Assembly (NCBI RefSeq): GCF_000143415.4
Contig: NW_003314271.1
Span: forward strand, 2,795,729 to 2,859,728
Direction of reading: 5' to 3'
DNA: 64,000 nucleotides
Source: Selaginella moellendorffii
Lineage: Eukaryota; Streptophyta; Lycopodiopsida; Selaginellales; Selaginellaceae
Part shown: one piece after another, positions 47,940-61,107 of the stretch
How positions within the stretch are numbered: position 1 is the first letter of the stretch
How the letters are laid out: the number at the start of each line of letters is the position of its first letter
The notes under the pieces: generated by a model
What the model was told of the DNA's origin: nothing
The model's input: the letters and a program-made list of their open reading frames with translations, nothing else
The model's database searches: none
Position numbers and translations under genes: made by a program

Positions 47940-48101
47940 TGTGGTGCACTTTATCTCTCTCCCCTTAAGCCAACTGGAAAAGGGGCAATTGTTTGCTAAG
48001 AGAGCCCTTGATGGCTATTTTATCCCCATTTATTCCCCAAGGTTCCACAAATCCACGGTGACAGTATATCTAAATCTCATCCTATGATCACATATGCTAC
48101 A
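47940..48101 (-). mobile_element. Solo LTR of TRIM D
   Basis: 162 bp, same length as both LTRs of TRIM D, with perfect target duplication CTTCA (47935-47939 and 48102-48106). It lies in the RNase H region of element E. Confidence 0.93.
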
Positions 48102-49709
48102 CTTCATTATTGAAGCGAAAGAACTTAGTTAGTCATATTGCTCGGTGGGCTTTAAAGCTCAGATATATGATTTTGATGTTATTTATCGCCTAGGGAGTTC
48201 TATGGCTGATGCTAATGCCCTTTCTTGAGCTTCTTTTCCTTCTCCACTCTCTTCTTATGTTTCTGACGAGCTTATTATTCTAGCATTTGTGAATTTTCTA
48301 AACGAGGATTTTGTGCCATCGACCACAAGGTGCAGAACAAAATCCACCTTCTCTTAATGAGGTCTGCGAAGCTCAAAAAATTGAGCTATGGATTCGAAGG
48401 CTTTGAGATGGGTTTGAGAATCCTATATCACTTGCTGATGACTTGCCATTCTGGTATTTACATCCTCAATATCGCCTTGAAGATGGCCTTCTTTATTTTG
48501 TGAGGATGGATCCTAATGATCATTTATAGCTGGTGGTGCCTTTTGTCTTTATTCCACAATTTCTCTATGCCTACCATGATTTTCCTATTCTAAGCGGGTA
48601 TATGGGACATCATTGTGTGATTGAGAAGCTATGCAAGTCTTTCTATTAGCCGGAGATGTGACATGATATTATCTAGTATGTGCGTAGTTGCGTTTGGTGC
48701 CAAGCTTGTAATACTCCCCCTCGTGTTGTGAAAGGACAATTGGAGTCAATTGCAATTTCCCATTTGTTTGAGTTGGTGGCATTTGATTTTATAGGATCTT
48801 TTCCACAATCAACTACCGGCAATGAATATGTTATTATTGCTTCTAACTATTTGACTTGTTGGGTGGAAGTTGGTGCTCTTGCTAATGCCTCTGCAATTAC
48901 TGTTGGATACTTCCTCTTCAATCAAGTGGTGTTCTAACATTCTTGTCCGGAGCAGATTCTTTCAGATAATGGTCCCACATTTATGGCTGAAACATTTCAT
49001 GTTTTGACGTCTCGATTGGGGATGCGCCACACTTTCACAAGTGCTTACCATCCACAGTCAGACGGTTTAGTGGAATAGCTCATTTGGACATTCAAATAAA
49101 TAATCGCAAAGTACGTGAACTTTCAGCATTCAGATTGGGATAGTTATTTGCCGTCTCTTCGGTATGCATATGTCACAAGGGTGCAAAGTTCTGTCATGAT
49201 CTAATATTACTAAAAGAGCTGGATTTACCTTTGCAATTGCCACAAGCTGCCAATGTTAGGTTATAGGATCAGTATTTGACGAGCATTCTTCCACTTGTCC
49301 AAGCAAAGTCTACCAAACACTTAGGCTATGTACAAGTGGGACAACAATAGCACTACAACTACTATCATTGTTCACCTGTGAAGTACAAAATGGATGATTT
49401 GGTATTAGTTTGTTTTTCCCATTTTACAATATGTGGTTTATCTAAGGGGCTCCTTGCTCAGTGGAAAGGATTGTATCATATGTTGTGGCAAATTGGACCA
49501 CAAGTTTATAAGGTTCGGCATGATGTCCAATAGGTTGATCTTTCAGAAATTGTGCATTTGCAACTGTTAAAACACTTCATACAAAAGGATCAGAAACAAT
49601 TGGTACTACCTATAAATCTACCAATGCCTCTTCTTAACGTCCCTCTAGATCCTAGCCCATCTACAAGAGAACTCTAATGGTCTTCCATTATTCTAAGAGG
49701 AGGGGATGA

Positions 49710-49885
49710 TGTGAGGTCCAAGTGTACAACTACGATGCCATATACTAATTTTAGCATAGTGGGATTTTGGTAGTTGTCAAATTAATTTCAATCTGAACCA
49801 CTCACTCTTATATATAAACTAAGGTTTTTGAATTAATTGATATATACATTTTTTGTATTCCCTTTCCATATTCTATGCACTCACA
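49710..49885 (+). repeat. 3' LTR of element E
   Basis: 176 bp, preceded by the purine tract AAGAGGAGGGGATGA. Confidence 0.88.
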
Positions 49886-50035
49886 CCTATAACTTTGTAT
49901 TATTAATATTTGTGCATTTATTAGTTAGCAATTATATATTAACATTCTAATGAATTGAGTGTTAAATTTGAAGTAGTTGTATTCTAGACAAGATTGTTTA
50001 TTAGAAATTAAATTTTAATTTTTCATTAAAAAGTG
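49886..50035 (+). mobile_element. Second C2-type element, last recognisable piece
   Basis: Continues directly from 44500 when E is removed. Reverse homology to C2 about 20430-20270 (TTTGTGCATTTATTAGTTAGCA versus its C2 counterpart). Confidence 0.7.
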
Positions 50036-50129
50036 AAGTTTCTTAATGAAAAATATGTCTGCATCAATCTAAAATCCAACCACAATAAAGTTATGCTCTA
50101 CAAATAATTACTAAATGATCTTTCATAAA

Positions 50130-51098
50130 TCCATCTTTAACAAAATATAACTCAACACTCACACACTTGGAATACAAAAAAAAATGCAAAATTGCAAACC
50201 TTTTCTCTCTCCAAAAGATTGCACACCCATCCAGTGGCAGTGCCAATTCGACACTGATGGTTTCAGTACAAAAGAAGAGGGAACATACCTTGAACATCCT
50301 GGCATATCCTCTCTTCACTAGCTCGCCTTGCAAATCTGCAAAGCGATCGACCTCCTGAAAACATCATCAGTATAAACATGCTACAAGCATAAAAACAAAA
50401 CAAAGTTCTTTTAACAGTACCTGCAAACAAAGAATGTCCGGTGACCAGTACTCGATTTCTTGCACCTAGCGCACTTTTCTCCAGTCCCATTTGACATAGC
50501 GCATTGGGATGTGATAGTAGAGCTCACGATAATGCTCCCGAGCATTGTCGGCGGCTAGAATGTTGTACGAGAGAAATCTGGAAGGAAAAAGATCCAAAAA
50601 AATGAGAAAAGAAAGGGAGAGAAAGAACAACGAAAGAATTACCTCGAAAGGTGCTTTAGAATGGAGCCAGCGTCGAGTATCATCCTGCCTCACAAACCTC
50701 CCACCTTACCAATTCCTATTGTCTCTTTGGTTCCACGATCTCTTGGGTTGAAAGGCCGCCCTTGCTCCAGTTCCAGGCCCTTGAGAAGTCCTGCGCGTTC
50801 CATCGCCAATATATCGGGGGCTGTTTAGTGGCGCCTGTGGAAACTCGCGAGGAAAATCGTGCCAGCTCTGGTTTTGATTCCTCCACTGCTGCTGCTGCTG
50901 CTGCTGGTACTGCTGCTGCCGCTGGTACTGCTGCCAGAATGGATGATTCGCATTCCTCCACTCGGATTGCTGTTGCTGCTGCTGCTGCCACATTGCTGCG
51001 GGATTCGCCGCCAAACCCTCTTCCAAGATAGACGAGTCTTCCCCGACGCTACATTCCAAGAGCCCTAGCGATGGATCGGAGCCGCGACGCCATGGCAA
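50130..51098 (-). pseudogene. CCR4-like deadenylase gene fragment (exonuclease-endonuclease-phosphatase family)
   Basis: Exon 1 (51098-50643) encodes a Gln/Trp/Asn-rich leader and ends RRWLHSKAPFE. Exon 2 (50577-50421) has FLSYNILAADNAREHYRELY, WDWRK and EIEYWSPDILCLQ. Exon 3 (50354-50289) has EVDRFADLQGELVKRGY. SYNILA and CLQEVD are landmarks of plant CCR4-type proteins, which shorten mRNA poly(A) tails; the E of LQEVD is a metal ligand. Splice sites are conserved, but there are stops at 50706-50708 and 50466-50468. After exon 3 the DGCAIFWREKRF segment needs a one-base frame correction. Everything after about 50130 is missing and the C2-type element debris begins there. The family is clear; function is lost. 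Confidence 0.8.
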
Positions 51099-51366
51099 CT
51101 GCGAGATCCTGGCTTGGAAAGAAGGCGCAAATTGGAGCTAGCAAAAGCGAATGGCGTCGAGTGTACCTTGGGCGTGGGCGCTGCGGTGGGGCGGCCTGGC
51201 GCAGAGAGACTAGATAGAGGCGCCCGTCCCAATTAAGGGCAAAGGATTTTGGGTTTGCCACGTATGACGCAACACATTGCCAGGGTGGCAGACACATCGA
51301 ATGTTAAACGTGCTGTTAAACCACGAATTATTAAAATCGCAATGTCAATGTCTATACAAAGATTTT

Positions 51367-53038
<1,672 letters not shown>

Positions 53039-53212
53039 GGCGTGCTTGTATTTCGAATGAACAGAACGATGAACTTTTTTGATAGAGCCACCACGACACC
53101 ACCACTGCCCATTTAACAGACCATGCACATTGACACGTTGCCTCATTTAATTAAGTAACACTTGGCCTATCTATGATTAATTATACGTTTAAAACCCTTG
53201 CCTCACACAATG

Positions 53213-53229
53213 CCTAAACCCTAAACCCT
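53213..53229. repeat. Interstitial plant telomere motif
   Basis: CCTAAACCCTAAACCCT, just over two copies of the plant telomere unit, exactly where the family 1 copy at 53229-53740 is cut off. It may mark a repaired chromosome break. Confidence 0.7.
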
Positions 53230-53740
53230 CAGCTGCGTCTTCTGATCACCAGGAAGATCGGGACCTTGGAGCCGGGGCTCTGGAAGTAGGGGTCCTTGTA
53301 GGAGAGGAGCTCGGGTAGCGTCGGCACTGGCCGATGTCGAGGATGAAGCGCGAGCATGGGCGATTCGTCAGGTACTTCCCCTCATCGGGCTCGAGCTGGT
53401 AGAGATCGGCATGGAAGGCTTCCATGGCGGGGAGCTTGGCGAGATGGGCAAATGGAATGTAGAGTAGTCCCCACGTCCTGCGCCGCAGAGGCTCCATCCC
53501 ATCCCTCCTGGACATAAATCTATCCCTCACGTAGCCGGCGACGAACGATTCCGCTCCACAGCGATGACCTTGCCCGCGGGACGCATGCACGACACCCCTA
53601 GCTTCCATCTCGAGGTAGCGGTTGAGCTTGGCGACGGTCCAGCGCTTACCCACGGTGCACTCCTCGCGGTTGTTCCACTCCGCTTTGCGCTCCACTGCCT
53701 CGAGCGCGAGCGCAAACACGGCTTCAAACGATCGCGGCAT
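53229..53740 (-). pseudogene. Family 1 gene copy, truncated and frameshifted
   Basis: ATG at 53740 (MPRSFEAVFALALEAVERKA) supports the start chosen for the intact copy. The protein matches it through PCSRFILDIGQC. One base is then missing near 53320, and the correct residues (LPELLSYKD) continue in another frame for about 25 codons before the telomere-like motif. A deletion near the start removes the DDDLDWEAW segment. It points away from the intact copy at 55398-56276. Confidence 0.8.
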
Positions 53741-53769
53741 CGTTTACGAGTTTTGTAACAGTTTCCCAT

Positions 53770-54310
53770 CAAAGGCCTGGCTAAGGATCCCTCTATTAGC
53801 TATAGAGATTTCCAGTTGTTAGTCGCGATTGGCCCCAAGAATGGACAGGTAAATGGACATGAAACTTTTCTTCCTTCACTAACTCGGTCACGAGGATTAT
53901 CGTAATCACTGCATCCTTTATTCTTGTAAGCGTTACTTCCAAATTCATGGTTAGTAACTTGCTTGTTGCAGGAAGCAGCGGAGCCCTTCGATCATAGCAA
54001 CGACTGCCCAAGCTGACGGGTGTTCGCAGTTCGTTACAAAAATTGTGTGCTCTTGGTGTTTCTCATATTCCGAAAACACGTCACACCTGCAGGAACTTGG
54101 AGCCGATGGCAGTCACCTCTCAGGTGTTGCGACTGACGTGATAAAACCATGCCAAGGTCGGTTTCGGAGGTTCTGTCAGTATTTATTACCTGGCGTTTAC
54201 AAATTCAGGGTTGTCGGTGACCGCTCGGTTCAATCTCTAGAGCCTGGTGCAGCTGCTTGCTTCAACGTAATTGGCTCCTTATCCTGGAGGGGCTTATTCA
54301 ACAAACAATG
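53770..54310 (+). other. Possible exons of an unidentified gene, remnant
   Basis: Several plausible plus-strand splice sites occur: donor at ATGGACAG/GTAAATG (about 53850), acceptors TTGCTTGTTGCAG (about 53970) and CACACCTGCAG (about 54090), and ATTCAG (about 54208). They enclose short open pieces such as FRRFCQYLLPGVYKF and SLEPGAAACFNVIG. No domain recognised and no continuous product. Confidence 0.25.
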
Positions 54311-54359
54311 ATCAAGCTACCATAGCATGCAATTTACATTTGTTTTTTATATACTAACT

Positions 54360-54740
54360 CTGTTTGTTGTTCAGTCTTCGCAGCTCAGGACTTGCATTCT
54401 TTCTTAAGGACACAGGCCTCGACACGGACATCGTCAGCTTCTAGATTCTGTTGCCATCGCAAAATGATTCTTGGTACACATTTGGTTCGTATTTATCCAC
54501 ATATCTATGTTTCATACCTTAGAGAATCCTACGTCTGAGGAGCTGCTGCTTCCATGTGTACCGCAACAAGCGTGCTTGTGTATGAGAGTCTTTGTTTCAC
54601 GGTACAGCGATATGAAACAATAATTCTTTGTTCATGTGTTCAAGATTTTACGTACATCATCACCGAAGGCTGGAGAATCCACACCTAGATCATCAACAGC
54701 GGCCTAGGCAAGGATTTCCATCTCGTCCAAATGTATGCAA
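54360..54740. repeat. Segment duplicated at 60510-60840
   Basis: Shared landmarks include CTGTTTGTTGTTCAGTCTTC, TTGCCATCGCAAAATGA, ATTTGGTTCGTATTTATCC and CCGCAACAAGCGTGCTTGTG. It belongs to the segmental duplication. No coding function recognised. Confidence 0.85.
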
Positions 54741-54779
54741 ATGCGGAAGAGGCCAGGGCGGTCTCTTGACGAGGCCATT

Positions 54780-55240
54780 GTCCACGATCATGATGCTCCA
54801 GTAGAAAACGTTTGGAGACTCCATCCTCTCGAAGAGCTCTCGAGTTCTACCACTGGACGAAGCTCGAGATGGCGGTGCTCCTCAATCTCGTCAGCGCTTG
54901 CTCGAGCCTGGGCTCGCTCGGCTGGACCATGGAAAGCTCAGATCCGAGCTCGGATCATGTACCGCAAGGCGGCCGGAAGCCTCGGCGACACGAAGAAGTT
55001 CTTCCAGGACATGGCTGGCGACCAGAGCGTCGTCTCGTGGACGGCTTGATCTCCGGTTTTGCTCGTACCCCCTCTGCCACCATCTTCCGGAAGAAATCCA
55101 GCGCAAGGTCCTCACGGCCGTGGTGAGCAACTTTCATGAGCATACTCAGGCGTTTCAAGGCCAAGGGACTGGAGAAGAAGATGGTGCTTGCGATCTCATC
55201 AACATGTATCGAGGAGTCTTGGAGGAGATGAGGCACTGGA
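54780..55240. pseudogene. PPR gene debris on both strands
   Basis: Plus-strand pieces in different frames match pentatricopeptide repeats: LEMAVLLNLVSACSSLGSLG, then AGSLGDTKKFFQDMAGDQSV with VSWTA, then LISGFAR. Directly after, the minus strand (about 55140-55060) has AHHGREDLALDFFRKMVAEGV, another PPR unit. Adjacent PPR units on opposite strands mean an inversion broke the gene. PPR proteins are organellar RNA-binding factors. Confidence 0.65.
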
Positions 55241-55397
55241 CTGGACGGCTATCATACTCGGTTCGCGCATCTCGTGGCTGCGTCACAGGGTGGCCAGCCT
55301 CTGCGACCGAGAGTCGCAGACGGGGCACTGCAGGCCACCAAAAGCTTGGCAAATTACCTATAAAACCTCAGTCCTTTTGAGGCTCATGGGTTTTAAG

Positions 55398-56276
55398 ATG
55401 CCGCGCCAATCCTTCGAGGCTGTGCTCTATCGGGCGCTCGAGGCAGCGGAGCGCAAGGCGGAGCACGACGACGACCTCGACTGGGAGGCATGGAACAAGC
55501 GCAAGGAGTGTCTGGTAGGCACGGGCTGGAGCATGGACAAGCTCCTGGTCTACCGCGAGCGATGGAAGCTAGGGGCGTCGTGTATCGTGCGCCCCATCGG
55601 CAGGGTGATTGCAGTGGAGCGCAAGCACCAATCCTTCGTCGCGGCGTACGTGAGCAGGCGCATGGAGCGACCGGCGCCGTGGGTGTGGACGGTGCAGCGC
55701 AAGCGATTCGCCTATCCTCCCACTGGAAGCATCAAGTACGTGACCGTCCAAGCCCACCACGAGGACCTCTACCGGCTCGAGCCCAACGATGGCAAGGACT
55801 TGACCACTCGCCCATGCCCGCGATTCATCCTCGACGTCGGACAGTGCCAGACGCTGCCCGAGCTCCTCTCCTACAAGGACGCCTACTTCCATAGCCCCGG
55901 CTCCAAGGTCCAGACCTTCGTGGCGCTCAAGTGCTACCTCAAGTCGCAGATGAGGCAGATGGTTGCTGTGGTTTTCGAGCGAGACGAAGTTGATGGCAGC
56001 AGCGTCACTGCCAGGAGTGCCGTCTCGTTTGGGGAGGAGGCGCTGAATCCCGTGACTGTGGGGTGGCTGGAAGAGCAGGGAATTTCGGTGGGCGGGGTCG
56101 GGCATGGCGGGATTGCGTGCGACAGCGAGGGCATCCCAGGGTACCAGATCAAAGTTGACACCACCAGAGTGCTCGAGGGTGCTGGCGACGATGCGGACGC
56201 CATTCGGAATCACTGTGGCGACTACTTCACGTTTGATCTCTACGCCATCAAGTGTGAGCTCCTCACAACTAGATAG
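55398..56276 (+). CDS. Family 1 protein, intact single-exon gene
   Basis: 292 residues from ATG 55398 (MPRQSFEAVLYRALEAAERK). The frame is open further upstream, but other copies start here. The N-terminal helix is followed by DLDWEAW, a middle part with RVIAVERKHQSFVAAYVS, then EDLYRLEP, FILDVGQCQTLPELL (143-157), VQTFVALKCYLK, MVAVVFERD, SFGEEALNPVTVGWLEEQ and a C-terminal FDLYAIK (279-285). The family is not known to me. The D/E-(I/V)-x-x-(C/S)-x-(S/T)-L-x-x-L-L pattern and the alternating strand/helix order resemble PD-(D/E)XK-type proteins found in fungi and bacteria; this is an inference. No signal peptide or membrane segment. At least four broken copies lie in this window, suggesting an expanding family. 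GC-rich compared with the flanking transposon DNA. Confidence 0.7.
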   Translation: MPRQSFEAVLYRALEAAERKAEHDDDLDWEAWNKRKECLVGTGWSMDKLLVYRERWKLGASCIVRPIGRVIAVERKHQSFVAAYVSRRMERPAPWVWTVQRKRFAYPPTGSIKYVTVQAHHEDLYRLEPNDGKDLTTRPCPRFILDVGQCQTLPELLSYKDAYFHSPGSKVQTFVALKCYLKSQMRQMVAVVFERDEVDGSSVTARSAVSFGEEALNPVTVGWLEEQGISVGGVGHGGIACDSEGIPGYQIKVDTTRVLEGAGDDADAIRNHCGDYFTFDLYAIKCELLTTR

Positions 56277-56407
56277 TCTAGACGTGTCTTTTCATCTCTG
56301 CTTAATCTCTTACTCATACCCGTGTTTTGCTTGTAAGCTATTATCTATGTATCTTTCATACTCCTCTCTTGCCGCCAAGACATGAACGAAGGACATACTC
56401 TCTCGAT

Positions 56408-57098
56408 TCAGAATAAAAGGCGTTGCGAATGAATTGGATTGCAAACAAGCTTGGCTCTGCCGAGTCGCTTCGAGCTGAAGCCGTGAAAAGCGAAAAGAAA
56501 AGACGTAGACCGAGTTCGGTGGACTGCTCTCTGAATCCGGTAAAGATCGAACCGATACACCGCAGGGGGTGCAGCATTGCCGAAGATCCACTGCGACAAG
56601 ATAGGAACCGAATATATCGCCATCCCGGGTTGGGAGCACACGGGATCCCTGACCTCAATCCCGGACCAGCTGTTGGGGTTTCTGGGCTTGAAGCCGTGAA
56701 ACTCCAAGGTCTGGTCCGCCCTGGTCTTCTCCACAAGATATGTGGCATTTGGGCCGAAGGAGTAGCCGTGAAACGGTTCGGCCAGGCCAAGAGCATCTTT
56801 TCGGTAGAAGACGCAGACCATTCTATCCGGGCAGTGATCCCAGACTTTAATGCCCATGGAGAATCGATTCACATCGGTCAAGCAGGCTCTCGAGGCTTTC
56901 GGAGTTGGCGATCTCGGCGATTCCACGGGGGGAGAGTGCCCTCTGCCCATTCGGCTGGCGAGGGAAGAACAGAACATCCGGTTCTTTGCGGGTGGCGTTG
57001 AACCAGGACGCTTCCAGTGCCACGCCGAGGTCATTCGTGAGGATCTCAAAGTCGCGGGTGAGGCGCCGGGCGATATCCTCATGGAGCTGGTCAGGCAT
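56408..57098 (-). pseudogene. Family 2 gene with one frameshift
   Basis: ATG at 57098 (MPDQLHEDIARRLTRDFEIL). The first frame has KEPDVLFFP (38-46) and IAEIANSESLESLLDRCE (60-77). Near 56860 about 20 bases present in the copy at 61150-61200 are missing, and the sequence continues in the next frame: FSMGIKVWDHCPDRMVCVFY, then GYSFGPNATYLVEK, GFKPRNPNSWSGIEVRDP and YRFDLYRIQ, ending at a stop at 56408. It is probably single-exon. The motif EPD followed by E-I-x-x-S-x-S-L-x-x-L matches that of family 1 and suggests a common fold. It is convergent with the intact family 1 gene, 131 bp apart. Confidence 0.65.
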
Positions 57099-57169
57099 TT
57101 CGAAGCGCGCTCAACTCCTGGCCAAGCTGAAAAAACCAGTGATGGATGGCGGGACTTTTAGCGCTCTGC

Positions 57170-57760
57170 CGGCGACTGGATCCGGACTGGATGGTATCGT
57201 AGCAATCCGCCGGGCCTTGGAAACAATGAGAGACGCCTCCGGAGTTCCAAGCTTCGAGACCGCTGCACGGAGAAGCGATGAAAGGCGGCCAGGCTCCGCG
57301 GTGATCCGGTAGCTCGAATCCGGCCTATCGCGCCATGGATATCTGGACTCGCCAAGCCTTGAAAAACGCCTCCGGAGTTCCAAGCTTAGCACAGCGCTGA
57401 TCGCTGCCGGCGGACAAGTGATGAAAGCCGGGCTCCGCCAGTGACCGGATGAGATCCCGCCGCTCGAATCCGGTCTCGTCTAGCATGCGATAGTTGAACT
57501 CGCCGAGCCTCGGCAACGATGAAGAACGAGCAAAGCGCTCATCGCTGCGGGGAGAAGTGATGAAAGGCGGCGACTTTCGGCTCTCCGCCGGCGACTGGAT
57601 GATCCGGGAGCTCGAATCTGGCCTAGCGACTGATATCGGAGTGCCTGCGGAGCCTTGGTCCGAAGCTCCAAGCTTAGCAAACCGCTGATCTCTGTGGTGA
57701 GAGGCCTACCAGACGCTAGAGAAGCTGGAGATGGAGCGCTGGTTCCTAACCACGCATTAC
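57170..57760. repeat. Four diverged tandem units of about 140 bp
   Basis: Anchors such as GAGTTCCAAGCTT (57239, 57371, variant at 57664) and GAGAAG(C/T)GATGAAAGGCGG (57271, variant 57413, 57553) recur at intervals of about 132-146 bases. Frames across the units give Arg/Ser/Leu-rich peptides without recognisable domains. The block is present again at 61440-61920. Confidence 0.75.
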
Positions 57761-57980
57761 CTTCCATACATTTCCACCCGGGACTCCATACCTCCAACGC
57801 GAAGAGAGGAAGAACAAGAATCCCCAACGAATATGCTAAGATCCTTAAAACAGTTAAAAATTTTAAAGGTCCTTAACTTCGAGATGAATGCTTTAGCTGC
57901 TTGAAGCACGAGCTGCTTTAGAAGCCTGTTTTCCATCTCCCGCTTGAAGTCCATCCGATCCAGCCTTTTCAGACACTAGG
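57761..57980. other. Spacer without recognised features
   Basis: Short region after the tandem units; no gene or signal supported. Confidence 0.3.
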
Positions 57981-57989
57981 ACGTGCTTC

Positions 57990-58200
57990 TTTGCCTGCGC
58001 ATCAATCGACATTTCAGTTGGAAACTAGAAAGAGCTTTCGAGGCAAACCTTTGCGTAGAGATCAGGCAGAACACAACGCAGCGCAGACGTGAGTCGCCAT
58101 TGCTGTGCTTGTCAGGATGGAACGCTACACTGGCTTCGCATCCCCTGCCTTTAAGTCCCAGCTCCATTCTTCCCCTGTAACTTCCCTTCTTCGAAGAACC
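57990..58200 (-). pseudogene. Possible J-domain (DnaJ/auxilin-like) exon remnant
   Basis: The minus strand reads CEASVAFHPDKHSNGDSRLR near 58140-58080. The HPD tripeptide after an aromatic residue, followed by a charged loop, is the J-domain signature that activates Hsp70, and plant auxilin-like proteins have FHPD in this setting. The following residues lose similarity. A weaker trace (KKHSN) occurs at 29270-29295, also next to a family 1 fragment. Confidence 0.35.
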
Positions 58201-58560
58201 CGAGTCTTCCACCGTGCTTGTCACCTCGGAGAATCCTAAAGCCAAGGTACCTGCGTCTCCTCGTTTGGTGATGATGCAAGCTTTGAAGCGGAAAAATGCA
58301 TCAGCCTACAGCCAGTTTGGCATCCATGGGTTCATGTTGGGCCCAAGGACGGATAGACGTGAGGCACCCGTAGAGGAAACGGCTCCAGCATCGCACACCT
58401 TCTTGTGCCTTCTTGTTGCTTCGTCACCAGCAGCTTTGTAGATTGCAAGATCCACGCCGCCGCCGCCACCACCACCTTTGAGGCGCCTAAAACAAAAAAG
58501 ATCACTAAAGCAGAAAAGCATCTCACCAGTTTGCAGCGTGGGCCTCCAGCAACGAACATG
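58201..58560. other. Unresolved DNA with short ORFs
   Basis: An open plus-strand stretch (MMQALKRKNASAYSQFGIHG) and a CCG-repeat patch near 58455-58480 are visible. No family recognised and no splice structure supported. Confidence 0.3.
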
Positions 58561-58564
58561 AGAG

Positions 58565-59790
<1,226 letters not shown>

Positions 59791-59876
59791 GTCAGTCAAT
59801 GGAAGATCTCGCGCGCTTGGCGATGATCGTTGCCCATCGTCCAGGTCCCAGGATCGCATTCCAGGACAGGCTGATG

Positions 59877-60140
59877 CTAAAAACAGCCGCTAAGATCGAT
59901 CGCCCTGGCCATGGCCGGATCATCTCGTTCCAAGAGACGAGATGATCTCATCGTGGATTTCCTCCGTGTCCCACAGACACCCGGCCTGGGCGCACGCTGC
60001 GACGGCCAGATTCCAGGAGACTCGTTGCGCTGCGGCATGAGATCAAAGACGCGCTTCGCTCCATAAAATCGCCCGGATTTTCTCCAAGATCGTGGAGGAA
60101 ACCCTGCCAAGATCATCGTCCAAGAAACCACGCTATTCTA
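59877..60140 (-). pseudogene. PPR gene fragment
   Basis: The minus strand has MVSWTMILAGF and AKRVFDLMPQRNE, both typical PPR unit segments, followed in another frame by further repeat-like residues ending at the left edge. It lies between the ADH remnant and the duplicated segment at 60510, matching the place of PPR debris in the first unit. Confidence 0.65.
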
Positions 60141-60509
60141 CGCGTTCTGGGCATACTCTGGATGCCTTGTTTGGGCAAATGCCGTGATAAACACACACAG
60201 GTCAAGATTAAGCACTACCACAAGTATCCCGAGCATTGGCAGCCATCCGCCATCGCCTTCTTCGGGCGATCAATCGCAGGAGCAAGGTAAGAGAAATTTC
60301 GTGAGTACTAATCGAAGAACTAACTGAAACGAGGATGGAGAAGCTCTTGGAGGCAATCTGTAGACCTCGTGGTACCGGAGAAATTCAATCTTGATCCAGT
60401 AGAGATCAAGCGGACCGCCGTACCTCCGCCACCTTCGACCGCCTTGGGGCCGATTCAAGAAACAATGATCACAGTAACATAGCATGCTTTTTTTTTTTTT
60501 TTTTTTTTT
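60141..60509. other. Spacer with a 22-base T run
   Basis: No coding feature supported. The T run is at 60488-60509; the homologous site near 54340 has only a short one. Confidence 0.4.
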
Positions 60510-60840
60510 ATCTACTAGCTCTGTTTGTTGTTCAGTCTTCGCATGCACTCTTTCTTAAGGACACAGGGACATCGTCTGTTGCCATCGCAAAATGACTCTT
60601 GGTAAACATTTGGTTCGTATTTATCCCCATATCCATGTTTCTTACCCTAGAGAATGCTGCTGCTGCCTCCATGCGTACCGCAACAAGCGTGCTTGTGTAT
60701 CCAAGGTAAATGAGAAAGGACTGAAATCTTTATTTCTTCCTTTCAAGGTATAAAACCGTTCTTTGTTCATGTGTTCAAGATTTTACGTACATCATCACCG
60801 AGATCTTCGACAGCGGCCTGGGCAAGGATCTCCATCTCGT
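60510..60840. repeat. Second copy of segment 54360-54740
   Basis: Same landmarks in the same order and orientation, with small deletions. It ends CCATCTCGTCC and is joined directly to the family 1 tail. The equivalent of 54732-56020, including the PPR debris and most of family 1, is therefore deleted here. Confidence 0.85.
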
Positions 60841-60842
60841 CC

Positions 60843-61094
60843 GTTTGGGGAGGAGGCGCTGAATCCCGTGACTGTGGGGTGGCTGGAAGAGCCGGAAATT
60901 TCGGTGTGCGGGGTCGGGCATGGCGGGATTGCGTGCGACAGCGAGGGCATCCCAAGCTACTAGATCAGAGTTGACACCACCAGAGTGCTCGAGGGTGCTG
61001 GCGACGATGCGGACGCCATTCGGAATCACTGTGGCGACTACTTCACGTTTGATCTCTACGCCATCAAGTGTGAGCTCCTCACAACTAGATAGTC
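60843..61094 (+). pseudogene. Family 1 C-terminal fragment
   Basis: Matches the last 84 codons of the intact copy almost base for base (FGEEALNPVTVGWLEE ... FDLYAIKCELL), with a stop at 60961-60963 and a few substitutions. High similarity shows the duplication is not very old, or that the copies exchanged sequence. Confidence 0.85.
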
Positions 61095-61107
61095 TAGACG
61101 TGTCTTC

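Larger units (their letters stand above)
44501..49885 (+). mobile_element. Element E, decayed Ty3/gypsy element with 176-bp LTRs
   Basis: LTRs 44501-44676 and 49710-49885 (TGTGAGGTCC ... CTCACA) with CCTA on both outer sides. Between them are broken Gag (about 45050-45340), protease end (LGMDWLQHN, 46211-46237), RT (about 46920-47240, MPFGLNNAS), RNase H (about 47690 and 48110-48230) and integrase (CxxC zinc pair near 48690, FDFIGSFP, SDNGPTF, HPQSDG). Stops and frameshifts are spread throughout. The MITE at 46579-46866 and a solo D LTR at 47940-48101 inserted later. No chromodomain seen. Confidence 0.88.

Noticed and set aside
50762-51068. Ala- and Leu-rich ORFs
   Set aside because: Frames across the CAG-type repeat that encodes the Gln-rich leader of the CCR4-like gene on the other strand.
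55569-56213. 214-codon minus-strand ORF
   Set aside because: Opposite-strand shadow of the family 1 gene; other copies do not preserve it.
60488-60509. The T run as a retroposon tail
   Set aside because: No element or target duplication is linked to it, and the homologous site at about 54340 has a shorter run, so simple slippage explains it.
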